From Ochotona curzoniae (taxonomy: Eukaryota > Chordata > Mammalia > Lagomorpha > Ochotonidae): a stretch of 64,000 bases of DNA. The translations under genes and the position numbers were made by a program. The notes under the pieces are model-generated. The model had not been told where the DNA came from. It worked only from the letters and a program-made list of their open reading frames with translations, and ran no database searches. The DNA is taken from positions 18,484,501-18,548,500 of the forward strand of contig NW_024466607.1 of the NCBI RefSeq assembly GCF_017591425.1, written 5' to 3'. Positions 53,170-63,937 of this stretch are shown piece by piece (the first letter of the stretch is position 1; each line of letters starts with the position of its first letter).

Positions 53170-55290
53170 ATCATTCGTTGTGCATTTATTATAAAATCAT
53201 AATCAAGGGTATTGTCTATCAGGTACATCACTGTTGTATGAGTCAAGCCCATGTAAAAAATTTCTTTTAGAACTAATTTCCAGGTAAACACTGTCTTCTT
53301 GAATTACACCAAGCATTTTTTCTTTCTGTTAGGGATAAACCCAATGGTATATTTTTGTAGGAACTTAGCTTAACCTGAGAATAACTTTAATGTCAAGAGC
53401 CTAGACCCCAGCTACAAAGGGGGCTAAGTGGAAAAAAACCCAAGTAGATCCATTGATGAGCTCCGTTAGTGGAGATGAGTGGAACAGGGTCTTGTTTTCA
53501 TGCAAGAAAGAATTCAGACATGAGACAGAAGGTCAGCAAGGTGACAAGGTCAAACGAGAAGAACATCCATCAAAACAGAGTCTCTCTGGATGGAATTTGA
53601 AAAGGCCTGGTTTACATTCAGTTCTGGGATTTCTAACGGAATCAGGTCCAGTTCTTCCTGCCATTTCTCCTTCCCCTCCCTCTTCTTCTGAACAAAGGAT
53701 TGGCTGAGTGTGAATGCAGTAAGAGCCCTCCCAGTGTTTTACTACCCACCTGTGTGCTGAGCAGAGGCACGCCCTCTATGGGGAACAGCTATGACTACCT
53801 GCAAGGCTGGTGGGGTAAAGGCAGGACATTGATGTTGGGTTGCTTCTCAGGTGGCTTCCAAAGCTGTTAGAATCTTTTCTGAAGAAACTGTAGCATTCCT
53901 TAGCTCCCTCCACACCTGACACACAGGCTAATGTCTACTTGCCTCCCTATCAGTTTCAACCATGTAACCCCAGGATACTCCTTACTGGCTCTTTCTCCTG
54001 TCAGTTTTTGGAATTTTGCTACAACCACAGTGTAACTTCCACCTCCCTATCTGACCTTCCCAGCAACTCCCGACATCCACTGTTCTCTGGATGTTCCATG
54101 ACATTCGGTTTGTTACTCTTGAGTTGCTCAACTAATGGGAAACTAGGAGAAGAAATAAATGGAGCCAAATGTTTGATGGCAGCGCCTGCTGCCACCGGCT
54201 AGTTACTGTGCTTGAGATTGGATATTAATAATAACCCTACTTTCTATTTCCTTCATGTTTCTGAGCCCATCCTTCAATGGGTAGGTAGCCTCAGATGGGC
54301 ATATCTCCCATATTCCTGATAATAGTCAATTATCACTACATTACCCCTGTTGCCTTGGCTCTCATCGAGTTCACAGATTCTCCTAATGTATTGATAGATG
54401 CTCCTTGTGATTGATAGATTTATTTCTTTTTTCTTTAATGGCTCAAATTTTCTGAATTATAACCTTGGTATGTACCTACTCCTTTGACCACCCATCACAG
54501 TTTGTAGGGGACATGTTTAGAGCTAGATAGTGGAGGTCGTGGCACAACACTGAACGAAATAAATGCCTGAATAATACATATAAAATGATAAAATTCTTAC
54601 TAGGTGACTTTTAGCTCAGTTTTTGAAAGTAGAAAAATACATCTTATCTGTGAGCCATGGGCTTGGTAAGGATAGTGACAACAGGACTCTAACTGAAGAC
54701 AGAGTACTTCCCGTGATGGCCATTAGGAAACATGAGAAAATCCTCCAGGGATCCTGCCTCCTGTCCCTGGAACAGCAAGATTCACTACTGCAATATGTAC
54801 AAGGCAGCCAGCCTCAAAACTGTCTTCCACATCTCCAACTTTCCCATCAGTCATCTTGGAATAGTAAAGGAATGCTTTATTGTTTTTACATGGAAACATT
54901 AATTGTGGAAATATCTGAAAGATATATTGTACTCACAAAACCATCCCTATGTCTAATAGCCAGCTGCAGGGACATGTTGTGTCTGCCGCCTGGATGTCTG
55001 TATTGATGTAGTGATGTGTGTATTCCGTCATCCATCTATCCATCCTTTCCAGTGTGTGGTCCCCAGGATACCAGTCTATGGTTAAAGAAGTTTAGAAAAT
55101 GGGTTACCATCACCTCCTCTGAGGATTCATGGTGTATGTTAGCATGTTGAAAGATTTGAGAAATCTGATAACAAAGAAGCTCATTTCACTGTGATTAATA
55201 TGGACTTTTTCCAGTATCCTTGAGCATAGAGTCTTTATTTTCTTTAATTTAAGAAACTAATGCAGTGTTCCATGGAGGAACAATAATGAG
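53170..55290. other. Mostly unique DNA, about 2.1 kb
   Basis: No confident repeat. The piece 53490-53575 (gcaagaaagaattcagacat, gtcagcaaggtgacaaggtc) faintly resembles the R/U5 region of an antisense LTR. A 127-codon plus frame at 54623-55006 has no recognised domain. Confidence 0.4.
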
Positions 55291-55300
55291 GAATACAGGA

Positions 55301-56227
55301 TATTTTTTCTTCTTCTATTTTGGTATAATTCCATAGGCTCTACAATTTCCCCTCCGCTAGTTCCCTTCCTCCAACTTATTTCTCCCATATTATTATAATA
55401 GTATAGTACTTTATAAGCAGTCACAAATCCATCACTTTGTTCTGACATTGCTGGTACAGACAATGTCAGAGAGTCCAACTAGTGGATATATTGTCAATAT
55501 ATATCCAATAGTACACGGGGAGTCCATCTTTGATTTAGAAGTAGCGATCCATGCTGCATTGTATCTTTACAGCTGGATATGATAGTCTCAATTATGCAGT
55601 TATTATACATTCCCTTAAATGAGAAATCATGAAACAAAATCAACAACAGTAATAAAGATAAAAGATTTACAGCACCATGGAGTTAAGTAACATACTACTA
55701 AATAACTAATGTGTTGATGAAGAAATGAAAAAGAAAACAAAAGCTTCTTGGAGAAAATGATGCTAGTATGTGATCTATGAGTCAGCGAAGAATCTAATAA
55801 GAAAAAAGAAACTATTTTTGAAGAAATGAAAATAAAAACAACATCAAAACCCATGGGTTGCAACAAAAGCAGTATTGAAAGGGTTATTGATCTTATAATT
55901 TGCATTAAGGTTGCCTTATATCAGAGAAAACATACAGTATTTGTCCTTTTGTGATTGATTCATTTTACTGAGTGGTCTGTAGTTGGGACCATTTGGTTGC
56001 AAATTGAATAATTTCATTCTTTTTAATGGCTGAGTAGTGTTTCACAGAGTAGATGTACCACAGTTTCTTTAACCACTCCTCTGTGGCTGGGTATGTGGGT
56101 TGTTTCCATGTCTTTGCTCTTGTAGATTGCACTGCTGTAAATATAGGATTACAGATTCCTTTCTCATCGAAGTTTTCATTTCCTTTGGATATATTCCTAG
56201 GAGTGGGATAGCTGGGTCATATGGCAG
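55301..56227 (-). mobile_element. L1 3' part of a twin-primed insertion
   Basis: Minus strand, from 56227 leftward: the end of ORF2 (plus strand gctgggtcatatggcag, gttgtttccatgtctttgct, tttgtccttttgtgattgat), then the 3' UTR collinear with 8250-8790 (reverse of aaacccatgggttgcaac, tgatgctagtatgtgatcta, tccatctttgatttagaagt), ending in a T/C-rich reversed tail at about 55303-55322. Coding frames are broken. Confidence 0.85.
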
Positions 56228-56882
56228 GACGCAAGACCTGTACCTTATACAAAAATCAGCTCTAAGTGGATTAAGGACCTAAATCTTCACCCAGAAACTA
56301 TCAAACTATTAGAGGAAAACATTAGAAGCACTTTCCAAGATATAGGAATGGGGAAAGACTTCTTGGAAAAGACACGAAAAAGCAGTCAAAACCAAAATGA
56401 ACAAATGAGACTACATCAAACTAAAAAGCTTCTGTACAACAAAGGAAACGATTAGTAAAGCAAAGAAGCAACCAACAGAATGGGTGAAAACCGTCGCACA
56501 CTACACAAGTAATAGGGAAGTAATATCCAGTACCTACAAAGAGCTTTAGACACCCAGGGATAGAAAGCAAAACAAAACCAAAAACTGTGAAGAAATGGGC
56601 AAAGGTAATGAACAGATAGTTTTCAAAAGAATGGCTAACAGACATATGAAAAGATGCTCAGGCTCCCTAACCAGGGAGATACAAATGTAAACTACATTGA
56701 AGTTCCACCTAACTCCAGTGAAACTGGCCTACATTCAGAACTCTACTAATAACACCTGCTGGCGTGGATATTGGGAGAAAAGTACCCTTCTTCCCTGATG
56801 ATGGGAGTGTATATTAGTACAACCACTATGGAAATCAGTATGGACTGCTCAGAGAACTGCAAATAAACCTGCCACATGACGC
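56228..56882 (+). mobile_element. L1 5' part of the same insertion, inverted
   Basis: Plus-strand ORF2 C-terminal region: KSALSGLRT-like start, then SFCTTKETI-type codons around aagcttctgtacaacaaagg, QPTEWVKTVAHYTSNREVIS, MANRHMKRCSGSLTREIQM and LTPVKLAYIQNS. It stops at ctgccacatgacgcag, exactly where the oppositely oriented half begins (ctgccatatgacccagc, reversed). Stops and frameshifts make it non-functional. Confidence 0.88.
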
Positions 56883-56889
56883 AGAATAC

Positions 56890-57205
56890 TAGACTTTAAG
56901 CCCTAAGTTACATTAGTTTGCATGGTACTACATGGCTTGAGTCGCTCTTATGGCATAAATATCTCTTCATGTCAGTTCTCCTTAAACATGAATTTTAATG
57001 GTTACGGTGTCCCATGGCTTGTGGAACCAACACCCTATTGCTGAGAATTTTGATTTTCCCAGGTTTTGTCTCATAATGGACATTATTATGGTTCACTAAG
57101 ACATTGTCTGTGAGTCAAGAATATTCTGGAAAGAGAGAAAGGACCAATAGTAGAAGCCGAAGGCTAGAAAGGAGAGGCAATTAGCCCTATGAATCATTGT
57201 GGTTT
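56890..57205. other. Unique DNA
   Basis: Nothing recognised. Confidence 0.4.
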
Positions 57206-57207
57206 GA

Positions 57208-57522
57208 GAGATTTGTTTATTTATTTGAAAGGTAAATGGCAGAGATAAAGGAGAAACAGAGAGATTTTCCATCCTCTTATTCACTCCCCTAATGCCTGAA
57301 ACAGCCAGGGCTGTGACACAGCAAGCCCAGAAGTCAGAAGTTCCAGCTGAGTCTCTCACGTGGGCAAACAGGATTCCAAGCACTTGAGAGCCAGCAGTTG
57401 CTTTTCTTCTAGGCTCAATAGCAGGAATTTTCAGAAGTAGAGCAGCCAGGAGTTGAATAGGCCCTTTGGATTCCAGGGTTACAAGCAATGACTCAACTCC
57501 TTGCATTACAGTGCTTGCTCCA
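57208..57522 (-). mobile_element. CSINE
   Basis: Tail gtttatttatttgaaaggta, then ccatcctcttattcactccc, gagtctctcacgtgggcaaa, agaagtagagcagccaggag, and head gcattacagtgcttgctcc. The 165-codon minus frame at 57096-57593 is a read-through of this SINE. Confidence 0.85.
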
Positions 57523-57524
57523 GT

Positions 57525-57905
57525 AAAATTTTTTTTTAAATGTATCTGTGTGTAAGATGAAATTCTGACCTGGTTTCTGGTTGTTTTGTTCATTACATTT
57601 TTTTGTATATGATTTAAACTATCTTCTGGTTATGGCAAGAGAGCCCAATAGTATTTCTTTAAATATAAATGTTAAGTAAAAAGTTAGGGGAAACAGTAGA
57701 TGTTAACTATAATTTTACATAAATAAAGGAATGACAGATGTTAAGATAGGACAAAGAAAATCATGACATAATTCCCAAGTGATTGAAATCTGGGGAAAAG
57801 TGAGTAAAACCACGTCCTACTGACCACTGCCTGGTGTGAGCTCCTGTTCGTCCCTTCGCATCGGTCTTGTTAGTGACTCTGCTTTGGATCCTCAGCCTTT
57901 TCTTT
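57525..57905. other. AT-rich unique DNA
   Basis: Nothing recognised. Confidence 0.4.
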
Positions 57906-57922
57906 CTTTTTTCATTCCCTCT

Positions 57923-58219
57923 TTTTTTTTTTTAAAGATTTATTTATTTTATTGGAAAGGCAAAATTACAGAGAGAAGGAGACACAGAGAGAAAGAACTT
58001 CTGTCTGCTGGTCCATGCGCCAAATAACCGCAACAGCCAGAGTTGAGCCGATCTGAAGCCAGGAGCCAGGAGCTTCTTTGTGCGCTCCCAGGCAGGTGCA
58101 GGGTCCCAAGACTTTGGGCTGTCCTCTGCTGCTTTCTCAGGCCAAGCAGGGAGCTGGATGGGAAGTGGAACAGCTTGCAAAAGATGAAGTTATAGCCACT
58201 GAGACATCATATCAGGTCC
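57923..58219 (-). mobile_element. CSINE with 13-bp TSD
   Basis: T run, aaagatttatttattttatt then ggaaaggcaaaatt, gagttgagccgatctgaagc, gcaggtgcagggtcccaaga, gatgggaagtggaacagctt. TSD tttcattccctct at 57910-57922 and 58220-58232, perfect. Confidence 0.95.
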
Positions 58220-58289
58220 TTTCATTCCCTCTGTTTAAAGCTTTATTGCTCCTAGGTGTGTGCCAAGAGCGCATGGACATGGGCCACTT

Positions 58290-58378
58290 GCACTGCCTTA
58301 CCCAGAGCTGGATTGAAAGGAGCTGAGACCCCAATGCCCTGGTGTGGGATCCCGGTGTCACAGCAGTGGCTTAACTTT
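58290..58378 (-). mobile_element. CSINE head fragment
   Basis: Reads cagagctggattgaaaggag, ccctggtgtgggatcccggt, gtcacagcagtggcttaact. Only the head half remains. Confidence 0.6.
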
Positions 58379-58379
58379 G

Positions 58380-59374
58380 TCTTTTTTTCTTAGTTCTCAC
58401 TGCCTGAGGAGGCAAGGAGCACTTCATTTATGTTAGAGACATTTAGCTTGGTCATGACAGGTGGGTGAGCTTTTGCTTCTCTAAATACGGAGAGGGAGAA
58501 ATGCTATATTTGCCGAGAGTGGGGGTACCGCTCCAGGAGGTTGCCTCCACTCACCCCCCATGCAGGCTGCAGGTCACAGCAAGCCTTCCTTATATCCTCT
58601 AAGGGGAGTTGCTTACCCTGGGAAGAAATAATACTTGGAATCAATAAACAGAAACGGACTCATTGCAGACCAGTTTGGGCAATGATGCTATTTGAGAATT
58701 GGAGACATATTTCTCCCTTCCCCTCTGGTGGCTGGGAAAGCAAATTGCCCTAGCTGAGACCAGCAAGCAACAGCTATAAAAGCTAAAGGCCGTGCACGAG
58801 AGTGAAGAGAGATGGCAGCTCTGGGAGTGGGGAGAGAGAGAACCGCAAGTGGAGCGGAGCAAAGAATTGTTCGCAGAAGCCTGCAAGGCACAGGTGGGAT
58901 TCTGGTCACAAGCAAGTGGGAGACCACAGGGGAGAAGCGGGCAGCCTTTCTTTATGAGAGAATGGCTGAAATCAAGTTTTGAATGCAGTTCTGGTAAAAT
59001 GAGAAACACTCAGGTGGCCCTTCGTGTCTGGAAGGAGAGCACAAGTATATCCTGGAGGACTACCAGGCTTTGCTGCACGTGTCTCTCCAAGTTCCCCCCG
59101 GCAAGGAGGCACTGGAACAAAGGGAGGGAAAGACATGCTTTCAGGCTCACATCCCTAGAGTTTGGATGCCCTGTTCTGTGCTTAGTTTTTGTTTGTTTGC
59201 TTGTTTCCTATAGAAGTCTCCCGGGACTAGGCTTTCCACTAAGAAAGGAACTGAAGGAGAGATGTCCTTTTGGTAGTGACAAGTGTTGTAGGCCACTGCT
59301 GGTATGAAGCATGTAGATAGCAGCTGCTATTAGAAGATGAGGAGGCCTGAGGGACTCCAGAGGAGATTGGGGTG
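58380..59374. other. Unique DNA with TATA-like site and longest ATG frame
   Basis: No repeat recognised. ctataaaagctaaagg at about 58775 precedes an ATG frame of 171 codons (58792-59307), which is the longest in the window. The product has no recognisable domain and an opposite frame of 122 codons shadows part of it. Treated as non-coding unless transcript evidence appears. Confidence 0.4.
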
Positions 59375-59377
59375 AAT

Positions 59378-59704
59378 CTTTTTTTTTTTTTTTTAAGATT
59401 TATTTATTTTTATTGGAAGGCAGATATACAGAGAGAGTGAGAGACAGAAAGATCTTCCTTCTGCTGGTTCACTTCCCAAGTGGCTGCAATGGCCAGAGCT
59501 GAGCCAATCCGAAGCTAGGAGTGCCTTCTTGGTCTCCCACATGGATGCAGGGTCCCAAGGCTTTGGGTTGTCCTCCACTGCTTTCCCAGGCTGCAAGCAG
59601 GGAGCTGGATGGGAAGTGGGGCAGCCAGGACTTGAACCAGTGTCTGTGTGGGATCCCAGAAGATGCTAGGCAAGGATTGAGCAACTAGGCTATTGTGCCA
59701 GGCT
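59378..59704 (-). mobile_element. CSINE, CCAATAAA-tail type
   Basis: T run, aagatttatttatttttatt then ggaaggcagatatac, gagctgagccaatccgaagc, ggatgcagggtcccaaggct, gatgggaagtggggcagcca, and head ctattgtgccaggct. Confidence 0.95.
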
Positions 59705-59705
59705 C

Positions 59706-60358
59706 AAGCTTATTTCTAATTTGAATGCATCCCCTGTCCAAGTCACACCCCCCCCATATGACTAACCTCAGCGAAACCACACCAGTCCAGACTCAAGCTC
59801 CCCAACGGAAGACACTGGGGTACCTGGCCTAAAGCAAGTGTGTCTGCTCCAGCTCCTGACAATGTTCTTAGGGCCTCGCAAGCACCCCCACATAAAGTTT
59901 CTAGAACTATCACTACCAGGTGACTATTATTTGAGTATGTGGATTGTGTACAACTACTTTTGGGCCCTGCATAAACAGCTACTTGAATCTTGCAGAGTCT
60001 GGCTGACAGGGTGCCTGATTTGGTGTCAAGACATGGGGATTCAGTGTGGGCTGGAAACTGAGCTTGTTTCCTGAGAAACACACTCATCTGAGTGAAGGGC
60101 ACAGGATGCTGTCATCAGTATAACTCAGTCCCAGTGGGCTGTAATGGGAGGCTTCACCTGGGGGAGTCAGAACAAGGTAGGGTTGACTTCAGGTAGAGTT
60201 GGGGAAAGCATGTCAAGATAACACGTGGCCAGGATGTTCATGTTGATTTTAACCTCATAATAGTGTAGGGCCCCACAGTCCCAGCGGGAGGTATGGCTCC
60301 TCCTGACACATAGTGTTAGCTCAAGTTGTAAATGGATGAATGAGTAGACCGCTGTCTC
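59706..60358. other. Unique DNA
   Basis: Nothing recognised; opposite frames of 78 and 119 codons shadow each other. Confidence 0.45.
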
Positions 60359-60359
60359 C

Positions 60360-60455
60360 AGTGAAGAAATGGGAACACAGGAGAAATATTACCTGCCTGA
60401 GGTTAAAGGGCTCAGAAGTGGAATCTATATCTGAGAACCTTCTTCTTATTCCAAC
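60360..60455 (-). mobile_element. MIR fragment
   Basis: Reads gtgaagaaatgggaacacag, ttacctgcctgaggttaaag, ggctcagaagtggaatctat. Reversed MIR order. Confidence 0.5.
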
Positions 60456-62365
60456 ACACACAGCTTTCACCAGAGGGTGTAATAGAAAGTGCTAGAAACC
60501 CCAGACAGCTGAAAGGAATATAATAACCAGTCAGTGTGTTGCTCTCTGTATCAGGAGAGAAGGAAATTGACCTGGATTTGCTTAACATGGCAACCTCAGC
60601 TTGGAATCCAATGCAATATGCAAATGTGGGACATCTGATTTTGAAGTTACTAACAAGGTAATGGTACCAAGATGGGGTTTCTGAAGAAGGCACCAGTCCT
60701 TGCTCATAGGAGTCAGGCAAGTTCATGATATCCAGTGAGTGCAAATTTATAATATTCACGTTGAATAGCAAAAAAAAGGAAAATGCTGGTTGCCTATCTC
60801 CATTCTCCCATGTCTCAGTGGGTATCTGTGGTGGTGCAATGTAGTCTTTAAAAAAAAATACTCTTTTCAACTTATGTTATTTGGAGAGTTGCTTTAAAAG
60901 CAGCGAATGGAGTCCATCTGCCATATGGGTAAGTGAACTTTTTAAGTAGGTATTTTGCCTCCATGCAGCTCCAGGAGCTGTTGTCATAGTAACGTTTCCC
61001 ACCCACCCCCACCTTGAGTTGCAGAATGAACAGTCCATGAAACCAGTGGCAATGTAGGTCACGAGTGAAAAGGGGTTTGGTGGCTTTGCTCAGAGCCAGT
61101 TTGGTATAGCTGGAATCTCAATGCTGTGGTTCTGGAGGGGTTCGCATTCCTCAGATGGAACATTCTGTGCTAGAACTGAGTTCCAAACCTAACTGTAGAG
61201 AAGGGAGAGGGGAAGCAGAAGGTATGAAAACTGTGAGCAGAATCTGGCCGGAGCCCAGATTAAGCCCATTAGGACTTGGATCACAGGTATAAAAAAGATT
61301 TAAAATAATGTACTTGTGGTAGCTGATCATGCATTATATTATTTTATAAATTTGTTATTAAAAAGATATACAGATATTACTGTCAATATTCTACCAAATC
61401 CCCTGTCCTGATCATTGAAGTTCATCTCGTTGTTATATTACCGTCACTTTCTTCTGCATTTACATCCATAGCTATAAACAGACATGCAATGCAGCTTACA
61501 GAATGAAAGCTGCATTTTCTGTGGATTTGATTACTGCAACATAAAATATTTCCTAAACATTTGAAGCCGATTAGAATGTCCAGAGCTCAGGATGGCCTAT
61601 CCCAGGTAGCAGCATGGGGAGGTGGAGGTGGGGCCCTGGGATATGGGAGCAGTTACACCCTCTGCCTTCCAGAATCTGTTCCAAGTCGGTTTGCGAAGGC
61701 CCCTGTCAATTGTGCATGTAATTGCTGGCTACAGGAGACAGCGGCCTTGTAAGCAGCCTGGGATTGTGCTCACTCATCCATTGTGAGACACACGTTGACA
61801 TAGCTCCTTCTCTGTACCAAGTGCTGTGCAGACTCATGGCTGGCTTCACCATGGGCAGCCTCTAGGCTTGCCCAGGGCCCCATGCTCAGGAAGAGGCTGG
61901 CATGATTTAATGCCCCACTATTGCCATCTTGAAGCTCTTGATGCCCCACGTTTCCATTTGCACTGGGTTCTATACTGTTTGGCAAAGCCAGGCCAAGTCC
62001 CTGTCCTCCTGAAGCCAATGGTACCATAGGCAGTTTTGACCCAAATCAGACTTAAATGACAACTGTGATCTCTGCGCTGTAGGGTCTTATATGAAGAGAG
62101 GAGGTGCACCGTCACTTTACCACTTCAGGGCATGAACTGTCTATATTTTGAACAACAGAGGTACATTGAAATCATAACAAAGGGGTTTGAGTTGGTGTGA
62201 CTGCAAGTGACCAATGTGGAAGGTCCATGCAAGCTTCTGAGAGAGGATGCTGAGTCTTATCCCTTGAGGTGATGGAGATTAGGAAGCCCTTGGCCTGTCT
62301 GGGCAGGTGCACTAGAGCCAAAATACTGTCTCTCTTGTTCCCTCTGAATTTTTCTTATTACTTTT
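60456..62365. other. Unique DNA, about 1.9 kb
   Basis: No repeat recognised. The 152-codon minus frame at 60412-60870 starts in reversed MIR sequence and has no known domain. Confidence 0.5.
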
Positions 62366-62369
62366 TACT

Positions 62370-62612
62370 TATATATAATTTCAGACTTACAGAAAGGTCA
62401 AAAGAATTCTATAAAATATTTCCATATGCTTTCACCCAGGTTCCTCAAGTGTGGCTTTGTACCATCATATCCTATCTGTTCACCCATCTATAGCTGTCTG
62501 TCTTTCCGTCCATCTACCCATCCAATTAGCCACCTGTCTCTCTGTTGAACCTGCCAGCCATTCTTGCATCCATCCAGTGAACCATCTTTTAGTTACAAAT
62601 ATAGGACAAAGT
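62370..62612 (+). mobile_element. Ancient L1M-like fragment with degenerate YCTA/CATC tract
   Basis: Reads atttcagacttacagaaagg, tcaaaagaattctataaaat and ttcacccaggttcctcaagt, similar to a common old L1 3' block (cttacagaaaagttgcaagaa). Then come loose tctgtc/catc repeats and gaaccatcttttagttacaa. Confidence 0.45.
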
Positions 62613-62617
62613 CTCTT

Positions 62618-62955
62618 AACTGGTGTCATAGACTCAATATCTGGCCCCTCCCTCCAATCTGTATTTCGAGATTCGAATCTCCAAGGTGTAAATACCAGGA
62701 GGTTCCCAAGAGGTAATCAGATCATGAGAATGGAGCCCTCATGAGTGGGATCAGACTTGGGAGAGCTCACTTCCTCTCTGTTCTCTGTTCCACCAGGACA
62801 CCACATGACCAACAGCAAACCAAGAAGAGGAGCCTTACATGAACCTGACCAGGCTGGCTCCCTGACCTCAGGCTTTCCAGTCTCTGGAACTATGACAAAT
62901 ACAGTTCTGCTGTTTAACCCATTTGATGGCACTTTTTGTTACAGAACCCAAACTA
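62618..62955 (+). mobile_element. MLT1-like LTR
   Basis: In order: tggtgtcatagactcaatat, cccaagaggtaatcagatca, tgagaatggagccctcatga, gtgggatcagacttgggaga, ccaccaggacaccacatgac, ttccagtctctggaactatg, cactttttgttacagaaccc. This is the full MLT1 layout. Confidence 0.75.
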
Positions 62956-62959
62956 AAAT

Positions 62960-63086
62960 GGCCATTAAACATTTAGCAGTCTGCTTCCTAAAAATAAGAT
63001 CAATTTCTTATATAATTCATATTTCCTTATCATTTTTCTATCTAATTCAGGAAATCAGCATTTATGTGATATTGCTTTCTTTTGTA
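62960..63086. other. AT-rich unique DNA
   Basis: Nothing recognised. Confidence 0.4.
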
Positions 63087-63087
63087 T

Positions 63088-63390
63088 TTTGTTTACTTAT
63101 TTAAAAGGTAGAAAGAGGGAGAAAGACAGGTAGATAGATGGAGAGCTCCTGTTCACTGATTCATTCAAATGCCTACAGTGGTTGCTGCTGAGTGGTGCTT
63201 AAAGCTGACAGCCAAGAACTCAATTCAGGCCTCCCCTACTAGTGGTGGGGACCTTTCCAGAGGAGATCTATTGCCTCCAGCAAGAAGCCAGAATCAGGAG
63301 CCAGAGCTGGAAAGAAAAGACAGGCACGCCAAACCAGAATCTGACAATCCTCCCTGGCAAGTTAACTGCTTGCCCTACAATTTTATTTTC
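63088..63390 (-). mobile_element. CSINE, old type
   Basis: Tail gtttacttatttaaaaggta, then tgttcactgattcattcaaa, caattcaggcctcccctact, caggagccagagctggaaag and head caagttaactgcttgccc. Confidence 0.75.
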
Positions 63391-63597
63391 TAGTCTACAA
63401 ATCTTAACAGTATCTCACTCATTATTACAGTGGTGGTTTTTGTCATAAAAGAAATACTGTGTAATAGGCTACATTGATTTGTCTATTTAGTCTCTTTTAA
63501 TTTGCGACAGTTGTTAATCATTGCTTCCTGTAACATTGTAACATTGATTTTTTTTTTTAGGCCTGCAGATAAGGTACTCTTAAATGATCAGCCTTAG

Positions 63598-63890
63598 GGG
63601 CCAGCATTGTAACATAGCACATAAAGCCACTGATTTCCATACCAGAATTCCATTAGTGCACCAGTTCAATTCCCAGCTGCTCTACTTCCCATCCAAATCC
63701 CTCCTAAAGGCTTGGGAAAGCAGCATAAGATGATTCAAATGCTTGAATAGCCATGAAGGATATCTGAATGAAGATCCTGGCTCCTGACTTTGGTGTGGTC
63801 CAGAGCTGGAAGCGGCAGCCATCTGGCAGTGAGCCAGTGGATGGAAGATCTTTAGCTGTAAATTTCAAATAAATTAATAGTTTTTAAAAT
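63598..63890 (+). mobile_element. CSINE, CAAATAAA-tail type
   Basis: Head aggggccagcattgtaacat, then caattcccagctgctctact, gatcctggctcctgactttg, gtgagccagtggatggaaga, tail aatttcaaataaattaat. Confidence 0.86.
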
Positions 63891-63937
63891 CAGGTGTGTG
63901 GAAGTATAATTAGAATGCAGCCAAGTTTGCCTTTTAA

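Noticed and set aside
57096..57593. 165-codon minus-strand frame
   Set aside because: It runs through the CSINE at 57208-57522 and into unique flanks on both sides; composition follows the repeat.
60412..60870. 152-codon minus-strand frame
   Set aside because: It begins in MIR-like sequence and shows no conserved family feature.
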